Source: Limnohabitans_A sp048020265 (GTDB lineage Bacteria; Pseudomonadota; Gammaproteobacteria; Burkholderiales; Burkholderiaceae_C). From it: a stretch of 64,000 bases of DNA. The notes beneath the pieces are model-generated. The model had not been told where the DNA came from and ran no database searches. It worked only from the letters and a program-made list of their open reading frames with translations. The position numbers and the translations under genes are program-made. The DNA lies in the NCBI RefSeq assembly GCF_048020265.1, contig NZ_CP171843.1:1364001-1428000 (forward strand), written 5' to 3'. Of this stretch, positions 1-7,933 are shown piece by piece; within the stretch, counting starts at the first letter, position 1; every line of letters begins with the position of its first letter.

Positions 1-657
1 CTGGGTGTTGTAGCCGATGAACTCCACCCGTTCGGGATTGTCGCGCACCGCATTCAAGATGCGGCCCAGCGGCGTTTGCGTGAAGGCGTACATGAGCGCC
101 ACACACACAAAGGTGTAGACCGCGATCAGGTAATACACCTGAATTTGCGGACCGTAGGTGATGCCAAAGAAGGCTTCCCCAGCCACACGGTTGCCCGACA
201 CGCCCGCCTCGCCCCCGAAAAACTCCGAGAACATGAGCGACATGGCAAACACCAGCTCGGCCACGCCCAGGGTGATCATGGCAAATGGCGTGCCCGACTT
301 GCGGGTGGTGACCCAGCCGAGCAAAACAGCAAAGCCCATGCCCGCCACACCGCCCACAATGGGCAGCAGGCTGACGGGGATGTTGAGCTTGCCGCCACTG
401 ACCGCGTTCAGCGCGTGAATGGCCATGTAGGAGCCCAGCCCGGTGTAGACCGCATGGCCAAAGCTGAGCATGCCGCCCTGCCCCAACAGGATGTTGTAGG
501 ACAGGCAGGCAATGATGGCGATGCCCATTTGCGCCAACATGGTCACCGACAGGTTGCTGGTGAACACCAAGGGTGCCAGGACCAGCACCAAGGCAAACAG
601 GCTCCAGATGACCCAGCGGCCGACGTTGTAGGGTTTGAATTTGTAAACAGCAGCCAT
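1..657 (-). CDS. livM: Branched-chain amino acid-type ABC transporter permease LivM (3' end cut by window)
   Basis: Inner-membrane permease that pairs with LivH in an ABC importer fed by a periplasmic binding protein. The visible 219 residues start MAAVYKFKP and contain several hydrophobic segments. The LivM-type stretch LLGQGGMLSFGHAVYTGLG lies near residues 57-75. The part after NPERVEFIGYNTQ lies outside the window. It starts 3 bp after the livH stop, so the two are cotranscribed. The family is clear. The transported substrate could be a branched-chain amino acid, another amino acid, an amide or an aromatic acid, because this transporter family is broad. Confidence 0.9.
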   Translation of the reverse strand, partial: MAAVYKFKPYNVGRWVIWSLFALVLVLAPLVFTSNLSVTMLAQMGIAIIACLSYNILLGQGGMLSFGHAVYTGLGSYMAIHALNAVSGGKLNIPVSLLPIVGGVAGMGFAVLLGWVTTRKSGTPFAMITLGVAELVFAMSLMFSEFFGGEAGVSGNRVAGEAFFGITYGPQIQVYYLIAVYTFVCVALMYAFTQTPLGRILNAVRDNPERVEFIGYNTQ

Positions 658-660
658 GTC

Positions 661-1695
661 TTAACCCTCGCGTGTGCCCAAAAGACCCTTGGGCCGGAAG
701 ATCAGGATCAGCACCAAAAACAGGTAAGGCAGGATGGGCGCGACCTGTGACAGCGTGAGCTTGGCAAAAGAGTTTTCCTGCGTGGCGGCCGACAAGGCCC
801 AGCCCATGTCTTTGGCCAAGGTGAGGAAGGAGTAATCAATGGCCACGGCAAAGGTCTGGATCACGCCAATCAGCAAGGAAGCCAGGAAGGCCCCCGACAG
901 CGAGCCCATGCCCCCCACCACCACGACCACGAAGATGACCGAGCCCACGGTCGCTGCCATGGCGGGCTCCGTCACGAAAGTGCTGCCGCCGATCACGCCT
1001 GCCAAACCGGCCAGGCCTGTGCCCGCACCAAACACCAGCATGAACACACGCGGCACGTTGTGGCCCAAAGACTCCACCATTTCGGGGTGGGTCAAGGCCG
1101 CCTGAATCACCAGCCCGATGCGGGTGCGGGTGAGCAACAACCACAAGGACACCAGCATCAGCAAGGCCACCAGCATCATGAAGCCACGTGTCGCCGGAAA
1201 CGGCGAGCAAACCACGCGCACTGCGGCGTCTGCGGCGCTGCACATCTCAGCCGGGGCAGCGCCCCAGACCAGGCTCAGGCCGTTGACCGAATGGTTGATC
1301 AGGGTGAAGGCCGAGCTGCGCAAAATGTCGGGCGGCGGAAACTCCACCGCCGTGCGGCCCCAAATCAGTTGCACCAGTTCCAGCACCACATAAGACAGGC
1401 CAAACGTGACCAGCAATTCGGGCACATGACCGAAAGGGTGTACTTTGCGCAGCGTGATGCGTTCAAACACCGCACCGCATGCGCCCACCAGCAGCGGCGC
1501 CACGATCAGGGCGGGCCAGAAACCGATCCAGCCCGACAAGGTGTAGCCCAAATAGGCCCCAATCATGTAGAAGCTGGCATGCGCGAAGTTGAGCACGCCC
1601 ATCATGCTGAAAATCAGCGTCAGCCCGGAGCTGAGCATGAACAGCAACAGCCCGTAACTGAGGCCATTGAGCATGGAGATGATGAAAAACTCCAT
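661..1695 (-). CDS. livH: Branched-chain amino acid-type ABC transporter permease LivH
   Basis: Second permease of the HAAT-family importer, 344 aa and very hydrophobic. The N-terminal stretch LNGLSYGLLLFMLSSGLTL and the motif GVLNFAHASFYMIGAY near residues 33-48 are diagnostic of LivH. The C-terminal half has the conserved GGMGSLSGAFLASLLIG block. A loop around residues 145-170 is longer than in compact LivH proteins and contains two cysteines. It sits between livK (upstream, across a terminator) and livM (3-bp gap). Expression probably depends on read-through of the terminator at 1790-1822 or on a promoter in the 94 bp after it. Confidence 0.92.
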   Translation of the reverse strand: MEFFIISMLNGLSYGLLLFMLSSGLTLIFSMMGVLNFAHASFYMIGAYLGYTLSGWIGFWPALIVAPLLVGACGAVFERITLRKVHPFGHVPELLVTFGLSYVVLELVQLIWGRTAVEFPPPDILRSSAFTLINHSVNGLSLVWGAAPAEMCSAADAAVRVVCSPFPATRGFMMLVALLMLVSLWLLLTRTRIGLVIQAALTHPEMVESLGHNVPRVFMLVFGAGTGLAGLAGVIGGSTFVTEPAMAATVGSVIFVVVVVGGMGSLSGAFLASLLIGVIQTFAVAIDYSFLTLAKDMGWALSAATQENSFAKLTLSQVAPILPYLFLVLILIFRPKGLLGTREG

Positions 1696-1789
1696 AAGAA
1701 ACTTTCCAGGCCTGTCATGGGCCTAACTGCGTTACCGAAAGTGGGTTTGAAGACTCAAAACCGTTCCACACCGAGGGCCTGAAGCCCAT

Positions 1790-1822
1790 AAAAAAGCCCG
1801 ACGAACCTGACGTTGATCGGGC
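1790..1822 (-). terminator. Intrinsic terminator between livK and livH
   Basis: Arms GCCCGA (1796-1801) and TCGGGC (1817-1822) form a 6-bp stem. On the minus strand the stem is followed directly by six T residues (1795-1790). It lies after the livK stop and about 94 bp before the livH start, so it should lower permease expression relative to the binding protein. Confidence 0.75.
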
Positions 1823-1896
1823 CTGAACCCCATCGACTCGCGCAGGTCAGACCTGAAGGCCTGCACTGCGCGAGACTGGCCGAAAGTCGGCACCCG

Positions 1897-3129
1897 TTAA
1901 CTGGGGCGCTTCATCTGGCAGCTGGTGGGTGTGCTGGACACGTACGAAGGGAATTCCTTCACGGGTGCCAGCGTCATGCCGGTGTTCTCGGGGCTGTAGG
2001 GGTATTTTTTGTCGGCTTTTTGCCAGACGGTCATCCACAAGGGTTGTTGCAGTTGGTGGTCGGCCTTGCGAATTTCCACATCGCCGTGGTAGCTCTTGAA
2101 CTTCAGACCGGACATAGCCGCGGCCACTTTGACCGGGTCAGTCGACTTGGCTTTGGCCATGGCTTCACCCAGGGCGCTGTAAATTGAGATCACCGAGCCG
2201 GTGTAGAAGTCGTCGTTGAACTTCTGCTTGAATTCAGCCATCCACTTGCCCATTTCGCCGCCCATGTTGTAGTGGTTGTACGAGATTTGGTAGACCCGGC
2301 CCGCACCGCCTTGGCCCAAGGCGGTGGGTGTGCCCGTGACCCCGGTGTAGTAGGTGTAGAACTTGCCGTTGTAGCCGCCTTCGTTGGCCGCTTTGACCAG
2401 CAGCGCTAGGTCGGAGCCCCAGTTGCCGGTGATCACGGTGTCGGCGCCCGAGGCCTTGATTTTGGCGATGTAAGGCGAGAAGTCGCGCACCTGCGCCAAG
2501 GGGTGCAGGTCTTCACCCACGATTTGTACGTCGGCGCGCTTACGTGCCAGGTTTTCCTTGGCGAACTTGGCGACCTGGTGACCATGCGAGTAGTTCTGGT
2601 TGAACAAATACACCTTCTTGATGGACTGGTCTTCTTTCATGAAGGTGGTCATGGCTTCGATCTTCATCGAAGTGTCGGCGTCAAAGCGGAAGTGCCAGTA
2701 GCTGCACTTGCTGTTGGTGAAGTCAGGGTCCACGGCCGAGTGGTTGAGGAAGATGATTTCCTTGCCTGGGTTGCGCTCGTTGTGCTTGTTCACGGCTTCG
2801 ATCAGGGCACCGGCCACCGAGGAGCCGTTGCCCTGGGTGATGTAACGCACACCCTGGTCCATGGCGGCCTTGAGCGCATTCAAGCTTTCAGCGGGGCTCA
2901 GCTTGTTGTCAATGCCAATCACCTCGAACTTGACGCCTGCTGGGTTGGTCTTGCTGAACTTCTCAGCAAAGAACTGGAAGCTCTTGAGCTGGTTGCTGCC
3001 CACGGGTGCCATCAAGCCGGACAAAGGATCGATCCAGGCGATTTTGACGGTCTCGCCCTTTTGCGCATAAGCGCCCAAGGAGCAAGCGGCCAAAGCTGCG
3101 GCGGCGATCAAACGGGTGGTGGTTTTCAT
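1897..3129 (-). CDS. livK: LivK-type periplasmic substrate-binding protein
   Basis: Ligand-binding component of the ABC importer whose permeases follow, 410 aa. Residues 1-22 form a signal peptide ending AYA before QKGETVK. An LAAC sequence at residues 13-16 resembles a lipobox, so lipidation cannot be fully excluded. The type-1 periplasmic fold is shown by KIAWIDPLSGLMAPVGSN near the mature N-terminus, then VRYITQGNGSSVAGA and the strand GADTVITGNWGSDLALL. A good Shine-Dalgarno GGAGA lies 8 nt before the ATG. The ligand is not deducible. The acyl-CoA ligase upstream on the same strand hints at an organic acid or aromatic compound rather than leucine, which is inference only. Confidence 0.88.
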   Translation of the reverse strand: MKTTTRLIAAAALAACSLGAYAQKGETVKIAWIDPLSGLMAPVGSNQLKSFQFFAEKFSKTNPAGVKFEVIGIDNKLSPAESLNALKAAMDQGVRYITQGNGSSVAGALIEAVNKHNERNPGKEIIFLNHSAVDPDFTNSKCSYWHFRFDADTSMKIEAMTTFMKEDQSIKKVYLFNQNYSHGHQVAKFAKENLARKRADVQIVGEDLHPLAQVRDFSPYIAKIKASGADTVITGNWGSDLALLVKAANEGGYNGKFYTYYTGVTGTPTALGQGGAGRVYQISYNHYNMGGEMGKWMAEFKQKFNDDFYTGSVISIYSALGEAMAKAKSTDPVKVAAAMSGLKFKSYHGDVEIRKADHQLQQPLWMTVWQKADKKYPYSPENTGMTLAPVKEFPSYVSSTPTSCQMKRPS

Positions 3130-3219
3130 TCAAGGTCTCCTACGTTGTGAATCGGAACACGTTCAGCGTAACCGCTCAAATGGCGAATCCGCTCGGGGTT
3201 TGCCCCTAAGACGTATCAC

Positions 3220-3240
3220 CCGCGCGACTTGCCCGCGCGG
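3220..3240 (-). other. GC-rich hairpin between acyl-CoA ligase and livK
   Basis: CCGCGCG (3220-3226) and CGCGCGG (3234-3240) form a 7-bp stem with a 7-nt loop, 28 bp after the ligase stop. There is no T-run on either strand, so it is at best a weak or Rho-assisted end. Confidence 0.35.
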
Positions 3241-3267
3241 ATGAAATGGGCACAGGCTTGATGCGCA

Positions 3268-4896
3268 TCAAAGTCCGGGCAGCTTGTAGTCGGCCAACTG
3301 CTCGCGCAAGCGGGTTTTGAGCATCTTGCCGGTGCCGCCCAGCGGAATGGCGTCGACAAACACCACATCGTCCGGGATCTGCCATTTGGCGGTCTTGCCT
3401 TCATAAAAAGCAATCAACTCTTCACGGCTGACTTCGGCGCCGGGCTTCTTGACCACGCACACAATCGGGCGCTCGTCCCATTTGGGGTGGCGCATGCCGA
3501 TGCAGGCGGCCATGGCCACGGCCGGGTGCGCCATGGCGATGTTTTCCACATCAATCGAGCTGATCCACTCACCGCCGGACTTGATGACATCCTTGCTGCG
3601 GTCGGTGATCTGCATGAAGCCATCGGCATCGATGGTGGCTACATCGCCCGTGGGGAACCAGCCGTCCACCAGCGGGTTGCCGCCTTCTTGCTTGTAATAG
3701 GACGCGATGACCCATGGGCCTTTGACCAGCAGGTCGCCCGCCGCTTTGCCGTCGTGCGGCAAAGCCTGACCTTGCGCATCCACGATCTTCATGTCGATGC
3801 CGTAGATGCAGCGGCCTTGCTTCATGCGCAGTTTCATTTGTGCATCGGCGGCCAGGCTCAGGTGCTTATTTTTCAGTGTGCAGACAGTGCCCAGCGGGCT
3901 GAGCTCGGTCATGCCCCAGGCGTGCAAGACGTCCACGTTGTAGTCCTGGCGGAAAGCGTCGATCATGGCGGGCGGGCAGGCCGAGCCGCCGATCACGGTG
4001 CGGTTCAAGGTGCTGAATTTCAGGCCAGCAGGTTTCATGTGGCCCAGCAGCATTTGCCACACAGTAGGGACTCCGGCCGCAAAGGTCACGCCTTCGGACT
4101 CGATCAGCTCGTACACCGATTTGCCATCGAGCGCCGGGCCGGGAAAGACCAGTTTGGCCCCCGTCATGGCTGCGCTGTAGGGAATGCCCCAGGCGTTGAC
4201 GTGGAACATGGGCACCACGGGCAAGATGGCGTCACGCGCAGAGATGCACATCGAGTCGGGCAAGGCGGCGGCGTAAGCATGCAGCACTGTGGAGCGGTGG
4301 CTGTACAAAGCGCCCTTGGGGTTGCCGGTGGTGCCACTGGTGTAGCACAGGCTGCAGGCGGTGTTCTCATCGAGCTGCGGCCAGGTGTAAGTGACGGGCC
4401 GCTGGCCTATCCAAGCCTCGTAGCTCACCAAATTGGGGATGCCGTTGTCAGGCGGCAGTTTGTCCGCGTCGCACAAGGCCACGTACTGGATCACGGTCTT
4501 GCAGTGGGCATGCAGCGCTTGCACCAAGGGCAAAAACGTCATGTCAAAGCACAGCACCTGGTCTTCGGCATGGTTGGCGATCCAGGCCATCTGCTCGGGG
4601 TGCAGGCGCGGGTTGATGGTGTGCAGCACACGGCCCGAACCGCTCACGCCAAAGTACAACTCCAGGTGGCGGTAACCGTTCCAGGCCAGCGTGGCGATGC
4701 GGGCGCCTTGCGGTACTTTTTGCGCGTCCAGCGCGTTGGCCACCTGACGCGCGCGGCGCGCAACGCCGGCCCAGGTGCTGCGGTGGATGTCGCCTTCCAC
4801 ACGGCGCGACACGACTTCGCTGTCGCCGTGGTGTTTCTCGGCAAAGTCGATCAATGAAGAAATCAGCAGCGATTGCTGTTGCATCAGTCCCAGCAT
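3268..4896 (-). CDS. Acyl-CoA synthetase (AMP-forming, AlkK/medium- to long-chain type)
   Basis: ANL-superfamily ligase that activates a carboxylic acid to its CoA thioester with ATP, 542 aa. The P-loop motif YTSGTTGNPKG lies near residues 184-194, the adenylate-binding GWFPTGD near 414, and the catalytic-lysine region GGTGKMLKTRL near 524. The chosen ATG begins MLGLMQQQS and has AGGAGA 4-9 nt upstream. The frame stays open for 31 more codons upstream, but without a ribosome site. It resembles the AlkK and 3-methylthiopropionate-CoA ligase group, so the substrate may be a medium-chain fatty acid or a short thio-acid. It is followed on the same strand by livK, possibly an acid uptake and activation unit (inference). 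Confidence 0.85.
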   Translation of the reverse strand: MLGLMQQQSLLISSLIDFAEKHHGDSEVVSRRVEGDIHRSTWAGVARRARQVANALDAQKVPQGARIATLAWNGYRHLELYFGVSGSGRVLHTINPRLHPEQMAWIANHAEDQVLCFDMTFLPLVQALHAHCKTVIQYVALCDADKLPPDNGIPNLVSYEAWIGQRPVTYTWPQLDENTACSLCYTSGTTGNPKGALYSHRSTVLHAYAAALPDSMCISARDAILPVVPMFHVNAWGIPYSAAMTGAKLVFPGPALDGKSVYELIESEGVTFAAGVPTVWQMLLGHMKPAGLKFSTLNRTVIGGSACPPAMIDAFRQDYNVDVLHAWGMTELSPLGTVCTLKNKHLSLAADAQMKLRMKQGRCIYGIDMKIVDAQGQALPHDGKAAGDLLVKGPWVIASYYKQEGGNPLVDGWFPTGDVATIDADGFMQITDRSKDVIKSGGEWISSIDVENIAMAHPAVAMAACIGMRHPKWDERPIVCVVKKPGAEVSREELIAFYEGKTAKWQIPDDVVFVDAIPLGGTGKMLKTRLREQLADYKLPGL

Positions 4897-5001
4897 GGGG
4901 TCTCCTGTCAGAGGGGTTGTTCTTGAACAAATCATTGTGCACCCGAGTGCAGCCCAAAATAGCCAGAAAACCCGCGCTAAAACCCGCAATTACCCGGGTG
5001 C

Positions 5002-5020
5002 TTGTCAAGGGCGTGACAAT
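5002..5020 (+). promoter_or_regulatory. Candidate selO promoter (-10) inside a palindrome
   Basis: GACAAT at 5015-5020 lies 8 nt before the selO ATG at 5029, so the expected transcription start falls at or next to the ATG. It overlaps the inverted repeat TTGTCA-N6-TGACAA (5002-5007 and 5014-5019). There is no Shine-Dalgarno within 15 nt of the ATG and no good -35. Confidence 0.4.
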
Positions 5021-5028
5021 CACTCCCC

Positions 5029-6576
5029 ATGTCATCTGCCCCTTTGGAAACCCACGCCAGTCCCCCCCACGATTTGCCCGTGCTGGACTGGACCCACCGC
5101 CTGACCCAACTGGGCCCCCGTTTTTTCACACCGCTGCAGCCCACGCCCGTGGACGCGCCGCGCTGGGCCGCCCGCAACGAGGCCTTGCGTACCGAACTGG
5201 GCTGGCCCGCCGAGCTGTTTGACGACGACCACCTGCAAGCCTTTGCGGGCAACGCACTCTTGGTGGGCTCCCAGCCGCTGGCCACGGTCTACAGCGGGCA
5301 CCAGTTTGGGCAATGGGCCGGGCAGCTGGGCGACGGGCGGGCCATCTGGCTGGGCGAAGCCGCGTCCCAACTGGGTCCGCAGGAAATCCAGCTGAAAGGC
5401 GCAGGCCGCACCCCCTACTCGCGCGGCGGCGATGGCCGGGCCGTGCTGCGATCGAGCATCCGCGAGTATTTGTGCAGCGAGGCCATGCACGGCCTGGGCA
5501 TACCCACCACCCGGGCGCTGTGCCTGGTGGCATCGCCCGAGCCGGTGCGCCGCGAAACCCTCGAAAGCGCCGCCGTGGTGGCGCGTGTGGCTCCCAGCTT
5601 TTTGCGTTTTGGACACTTCGAGCATTTTTCGGCCCAGGGCGACAACGACAGCCTGCGCGCACTGGCGGACCATGCCATCGCCCACCACCTGCCCGAATGC
5701 CATGCGCGGGCCGAGCGGTGGCAGGGCAATGTTTATGCGGCTTTGCTCGACGAAGCGCAGGAGCGCACCGCCAAATTGTTGGCGCAATGGCAGGCGGTGG
5801 GCTTTTGTCACGGTGTGATGAACACCGACAACATGAGCCTGCTGGGCCTGACCATCGACTATGGTCCCTTCCAGTTCATGGATGGATTCGACCCCGGCCA
5901 CATCTGCAACCACTCGGACCACCAGGGGCGCTACGCCTATGGGCGTCAGCCCAACGTGGCGTATTGGAATTTGTACTGCCTGGCGCAGGCGCTGGCCCCC
6001 TTGATCGATGACCACGAGATGACGTTGCAGGTGCTCGAGGGCTACAAGACTTTGTTCCCCCGCTACCTGGGAGATGCCATGCGGGCCAAATTGGGCCTGA
6101 CGGGTGCACTGGCCCCCGAGTCCGAGCGCGAAGCCGACTGGACGCTGGTGGAAGACATGATGCAGCTCATGGCGGCCGAAAAAGTGGACTTCACCCTGTT
6201 TTGGCGGCAACTGAGCCTGGCGGTGGTGCAGCAGTCGCAAGCCCCCACGCTGACCGATGCGGGCTGGAGCACGGTGACCGACCTGGTGCTGGACCGCCCT
6301 CGCCTGCTGGCCTGGCTGGCGCGGTTCGCCGCTCGCGCTGGCCATACCCACTTTGCGGCCATGGGCCAGCAGATGCTGCGCACCAACCCCAAGTTTGTGC
6401 TGCGCAACCATCTGGCCGAAATCGCCATTCGAAAAGCCCAAGCAGGCGACTTCTCGGAAATAGAGATCCTCCACACCTTGTTAAAGTCGCCTTTCGACGA
6501 GCACCCGGGCTTTGAGGCCTATGCCGACTTGCCGCCCGACTGGGCGGATCAACTGGAAATCAGCTGTTCATCATGA
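5029..6576 (+). CDS. selO: Protein adenylyltransferase SelO (YdiU/UPF0061)
   Basis: Pseudokinase-fold enzyme that transfers AMP from ATP to protein Ser, Thr or Tyr residues. E. coli SelO acts in redox homeostasis and E. coli lacks the selenocysteine of eukaryotic SelO. This protein has 515 aa against 478 in E. coli. Visible features are SGHQFGQWAGQLGDGRA near residues 88-104, the catalytic loop CHGVMNTDNMS near 261-271 and the metal-binding DYGPF near 279. The C-terminus ends IEISCSS-like (LEISCSS), with an ordinary Cys near the site of the eukaryotic selenocysteine. It overlaps msrB by 4 nt (ATGA), so the two are translationally coupled, which fits a shared role in oxidative stress. Confidence 0.93.
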   Translation: MSSAPLETHASPPHDLPVLDWTHRLTQLGPRFFTPLQPTPVDAPRWAARNEALRTELGWPAELFDDDHLQAFAGNALLVGSQPLATVYSGHQFGQWAGQLGDGRAIWLGEAASQLGPQEIQLKGAGRTPYSRGGDGRAVLRSSIREYLCSEAMHGLGIPTTRALCLVASPEPVRRETLESAAVVARVAPSFLRFGHFEHFSAQGDNDSLRALADHAIAHHLPECHARAERWQGNVYAALLDEAQERTAKLLAQWQAVGFCHGVMNTDNMSLLGLTIDYGPFQFMDGFDPGHICNHSDHQGRYAYGRQPNVAYWNLYCLAQALAPLIDDHEMTLQVLEGYKTLFPRYLGDAMRAKLGLTGALAPESEREADWTLVEDMMQLMAAEKVDFTLFWRQLSLAVVQQSQAPTLTDAGWSTVTDLVLDRPRLLAWLARFAARAGHTHFAAMGQQMLRTNPKFVLRNHLAEIAIRKAQAGDFSEIEILHTLLKSPFDEHPGFEAYADLPPDWADQLEISCSS

Positions 6577-6980
6577 GCCAAATCACCAAAACCGAACAAG
6601 AGTGGCGCGAGCTGCTGGCCGCCAAGGGCGCGGAGCCCGTGGCATACGCCGTCACCCGCCAAGCTGCCACCGAGCGGCCCTTCACCGGCAAATACGAGGG
6701 CCATTGGTCCAGCGGCATTTACCGCTGTATCTGCTGCGACGCCGAGCTGTTCAAGTCCGACACCAAATTTGACGCAGGCTGCGGCTGGCCGAGCTTTTAC
6801 CAGGCGGCCTCAGAAGGGGCCATCGAAGAGCGCGTGGACCTGAGCCACGGCATGCGCCGGGTGGAGACCGTGTGCGCTCAGTGCGGAGCGCACCTGGGCC
6901 ATGTGTTCGAAGACGGCCCGGCCCCTACGGGCCTGCGCTACTGCATGAACTCCGCTTCGTTAGACTTCGAGCCTTCCTGA
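6573..6980 (+). CDS. msrB: Peptide-methionine (R)-S-oxide reductase MsrB
   Basis: Reduces methionine-R-sulfoxide in oxidised proteins, 135 aa and cytoplasmic (no signal peptide). Zinc-binding cysteine pairs are visible as RCICC (Cys52/Cys55) and VCAQCG (Cys101/Cys104). The catalytic Cys124 lies in RYCMNSASLDF. The conserved GCGWPSFYQA lies at residues 69-78 and GAHLGHVFEDGP at 105-116. Coupled to selO by an ATGA overlap. The length is normal for a single-domain MsrB. Confidence 0.96.
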   Translation: MSQITKTEQEWRELLAAKGAEPVAYAVTRQAATERPFTGKYEGHWSSGIYRCICCDAELFKSDTKFDAGCGWPSFYQAASEGAIEERVDLSHGMRRVETVCAQCGAHLGHVFEDGPAPTGLRYCMNSASLDFEPS

Positions 6981-7008
6981 CCGATTCCTGCGGCGCAGGC
7001 TGTGCACC

Positions 7009-7030
7009 GCCAACGCCAACGCCAACGCCA
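7009..7030 (+). repeat. Hexanucleotide tandem repeat (GCCAAC) before yciB
   Basis: GCCAAC is repeated three times and then partly a fourth time, between msrB and the yciB ATG at 7038. It occupies the position where a ribosome-binding site would be. An in-frame GTG at 7002 would translate the repeat as alternating Arg-Gln. Confidence 0.7.
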
Positions 7031-7037
7031 CTTTCAC

Positions 7038-7580
7038 ATGAAATTCATCCTCGACTTTTTCCCCATCCTGCTGTTTTTTGGCGCGTACAAGATGGGCGAC
7101 ATCTACACCGCCACAGCAGTGCTCATGGGCGCGACCGTGGTGCAAACCGCCATCATCTACAAGATGGACGGCAAGCTGCAGACCATGCACAAGATCACGC
7201 TGGTGCTGGTGCTGGGCTTTGGCGCCCTGACGCTGAGCCTGCACGACGAGCGCTTCATCAAGTGGAAGCCCACCTTGCTTTACTCGGGTCTGGCGATTGC
7301 CCTGGCCGTGGCGCACTGGTTTTTGAAAAAGAATTTTTTGCACATGCTCCTGGGCTCGCAACTGCAGCTGCCGCAGGCGGTGTGGAACCGGCTGAACCTG
7401 TCGTGGATGCTGTATTGCCTGTTCATGGCGGCCATCAACGCCTACGTGGCGCATTATTTCAGCACCGAAGACTGGGTGAACTTCAAGCTCTGGGGCTATG
7501 TGTTCCCGGTCGTGTTCATTTTGGGTCAAGGCCTGTACATCTCGCGTTATTTGCCCAAGGATGAAGGAGACCAGAAATGA
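7038..7580 (+). CDS. yciB: Inner-membrane septation protein A (YciB/IspZ)
   Basis: Small polytopic inner-membrane protein of the YciB family, linked in E. coli and Shigella to cell division and envelope synthesis. It has 180 aa with about five hydrophobic helices. The start MKFILDFFPILLFFGAYK is the family signature. The C-terminus carries YVFPVVFILGQGLYISRYL. The ATG at 7038 matches family length. The frame can be extended to a GTG at 7002, which adds a basic MHRQRQRQRHFH tail encoded by the GCCAAC repeat. The stop overlaps the bolA start by 4 nt, and this yciB-bolA-foldase order is common in Burkholderiales. Confidence 0.93.
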   Translation: MKFILDFFPILLFFGAYKMGDIYTATAVLMGATVVQTAIIYKMDGKLQTMHKITLVLVLGFGALTLSLHDERFIKWKPTLLYSGLAIALAVAHWFLKKNFLHMLLGSQLQLPQAVWNRLNLSWMLYCLFMAAINAYVAHYFSTEDWVNFKLWGYVFPVVFILGQGLYISRYLPKDEGDQK

Positions 7581-7849
7581 GTACCGCCACTTTGCCCTTG
7601 AGCTCGCAAATCCATGCCCGGCTGAGCGAACGCCTGCAGCCCAGCGAGCTGCGCGTGATCGACGAAAGCGCTCAGCATGCGGGCCACGTTGGCGCCAACG
7701 ACAACGGCGAAGGCACCCACATGCGCGTGTGCATTGCCTCCCCCTTGTTTGCCGGCATCAGTCGCGTCCAGCGCCATCGCCTTGTGTATGATGCGCTGCA
7801 AGATTTCATTGACCAAGGCTTGCATGCCTTGGCCATCGAGCTGATCTGA
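7577..7849 (+). CDS. bolA: BolA family protein
   Basis: Member of the BolA/IbaG family, whose members bind [2Fe-2S] clusters with monothiol glutaredoxins and influence morphology and iron responses. It has 90 aa with the family pattern THMRVCIASPLFAGISRVQRH and YDALQDFIDQGLHALAIEL. An invariant His lies in each block. The start overlaps the yciB stop (ATGA), which supports coupled translation. It cannot be assigned confidently to BolA proper rather than IbaG or BolA3. Confidence 0.88.
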   Translation: MSTATLPLSSQIHARLSERLQPSELRVIDESAQHAGHVGANDNGEGTHMRVCIASPLFAGISRVQRHRLVYDALQDFIDQGLHALAIELI

Positions 7850-7933
7850 ACCCGGGCCGTCACCCATTGGTGGCAGCCCCTTTTTTTGAACCCTTCTATT
7901 CATATTTGACCCCGAGTCATTGAGGAAAACACG

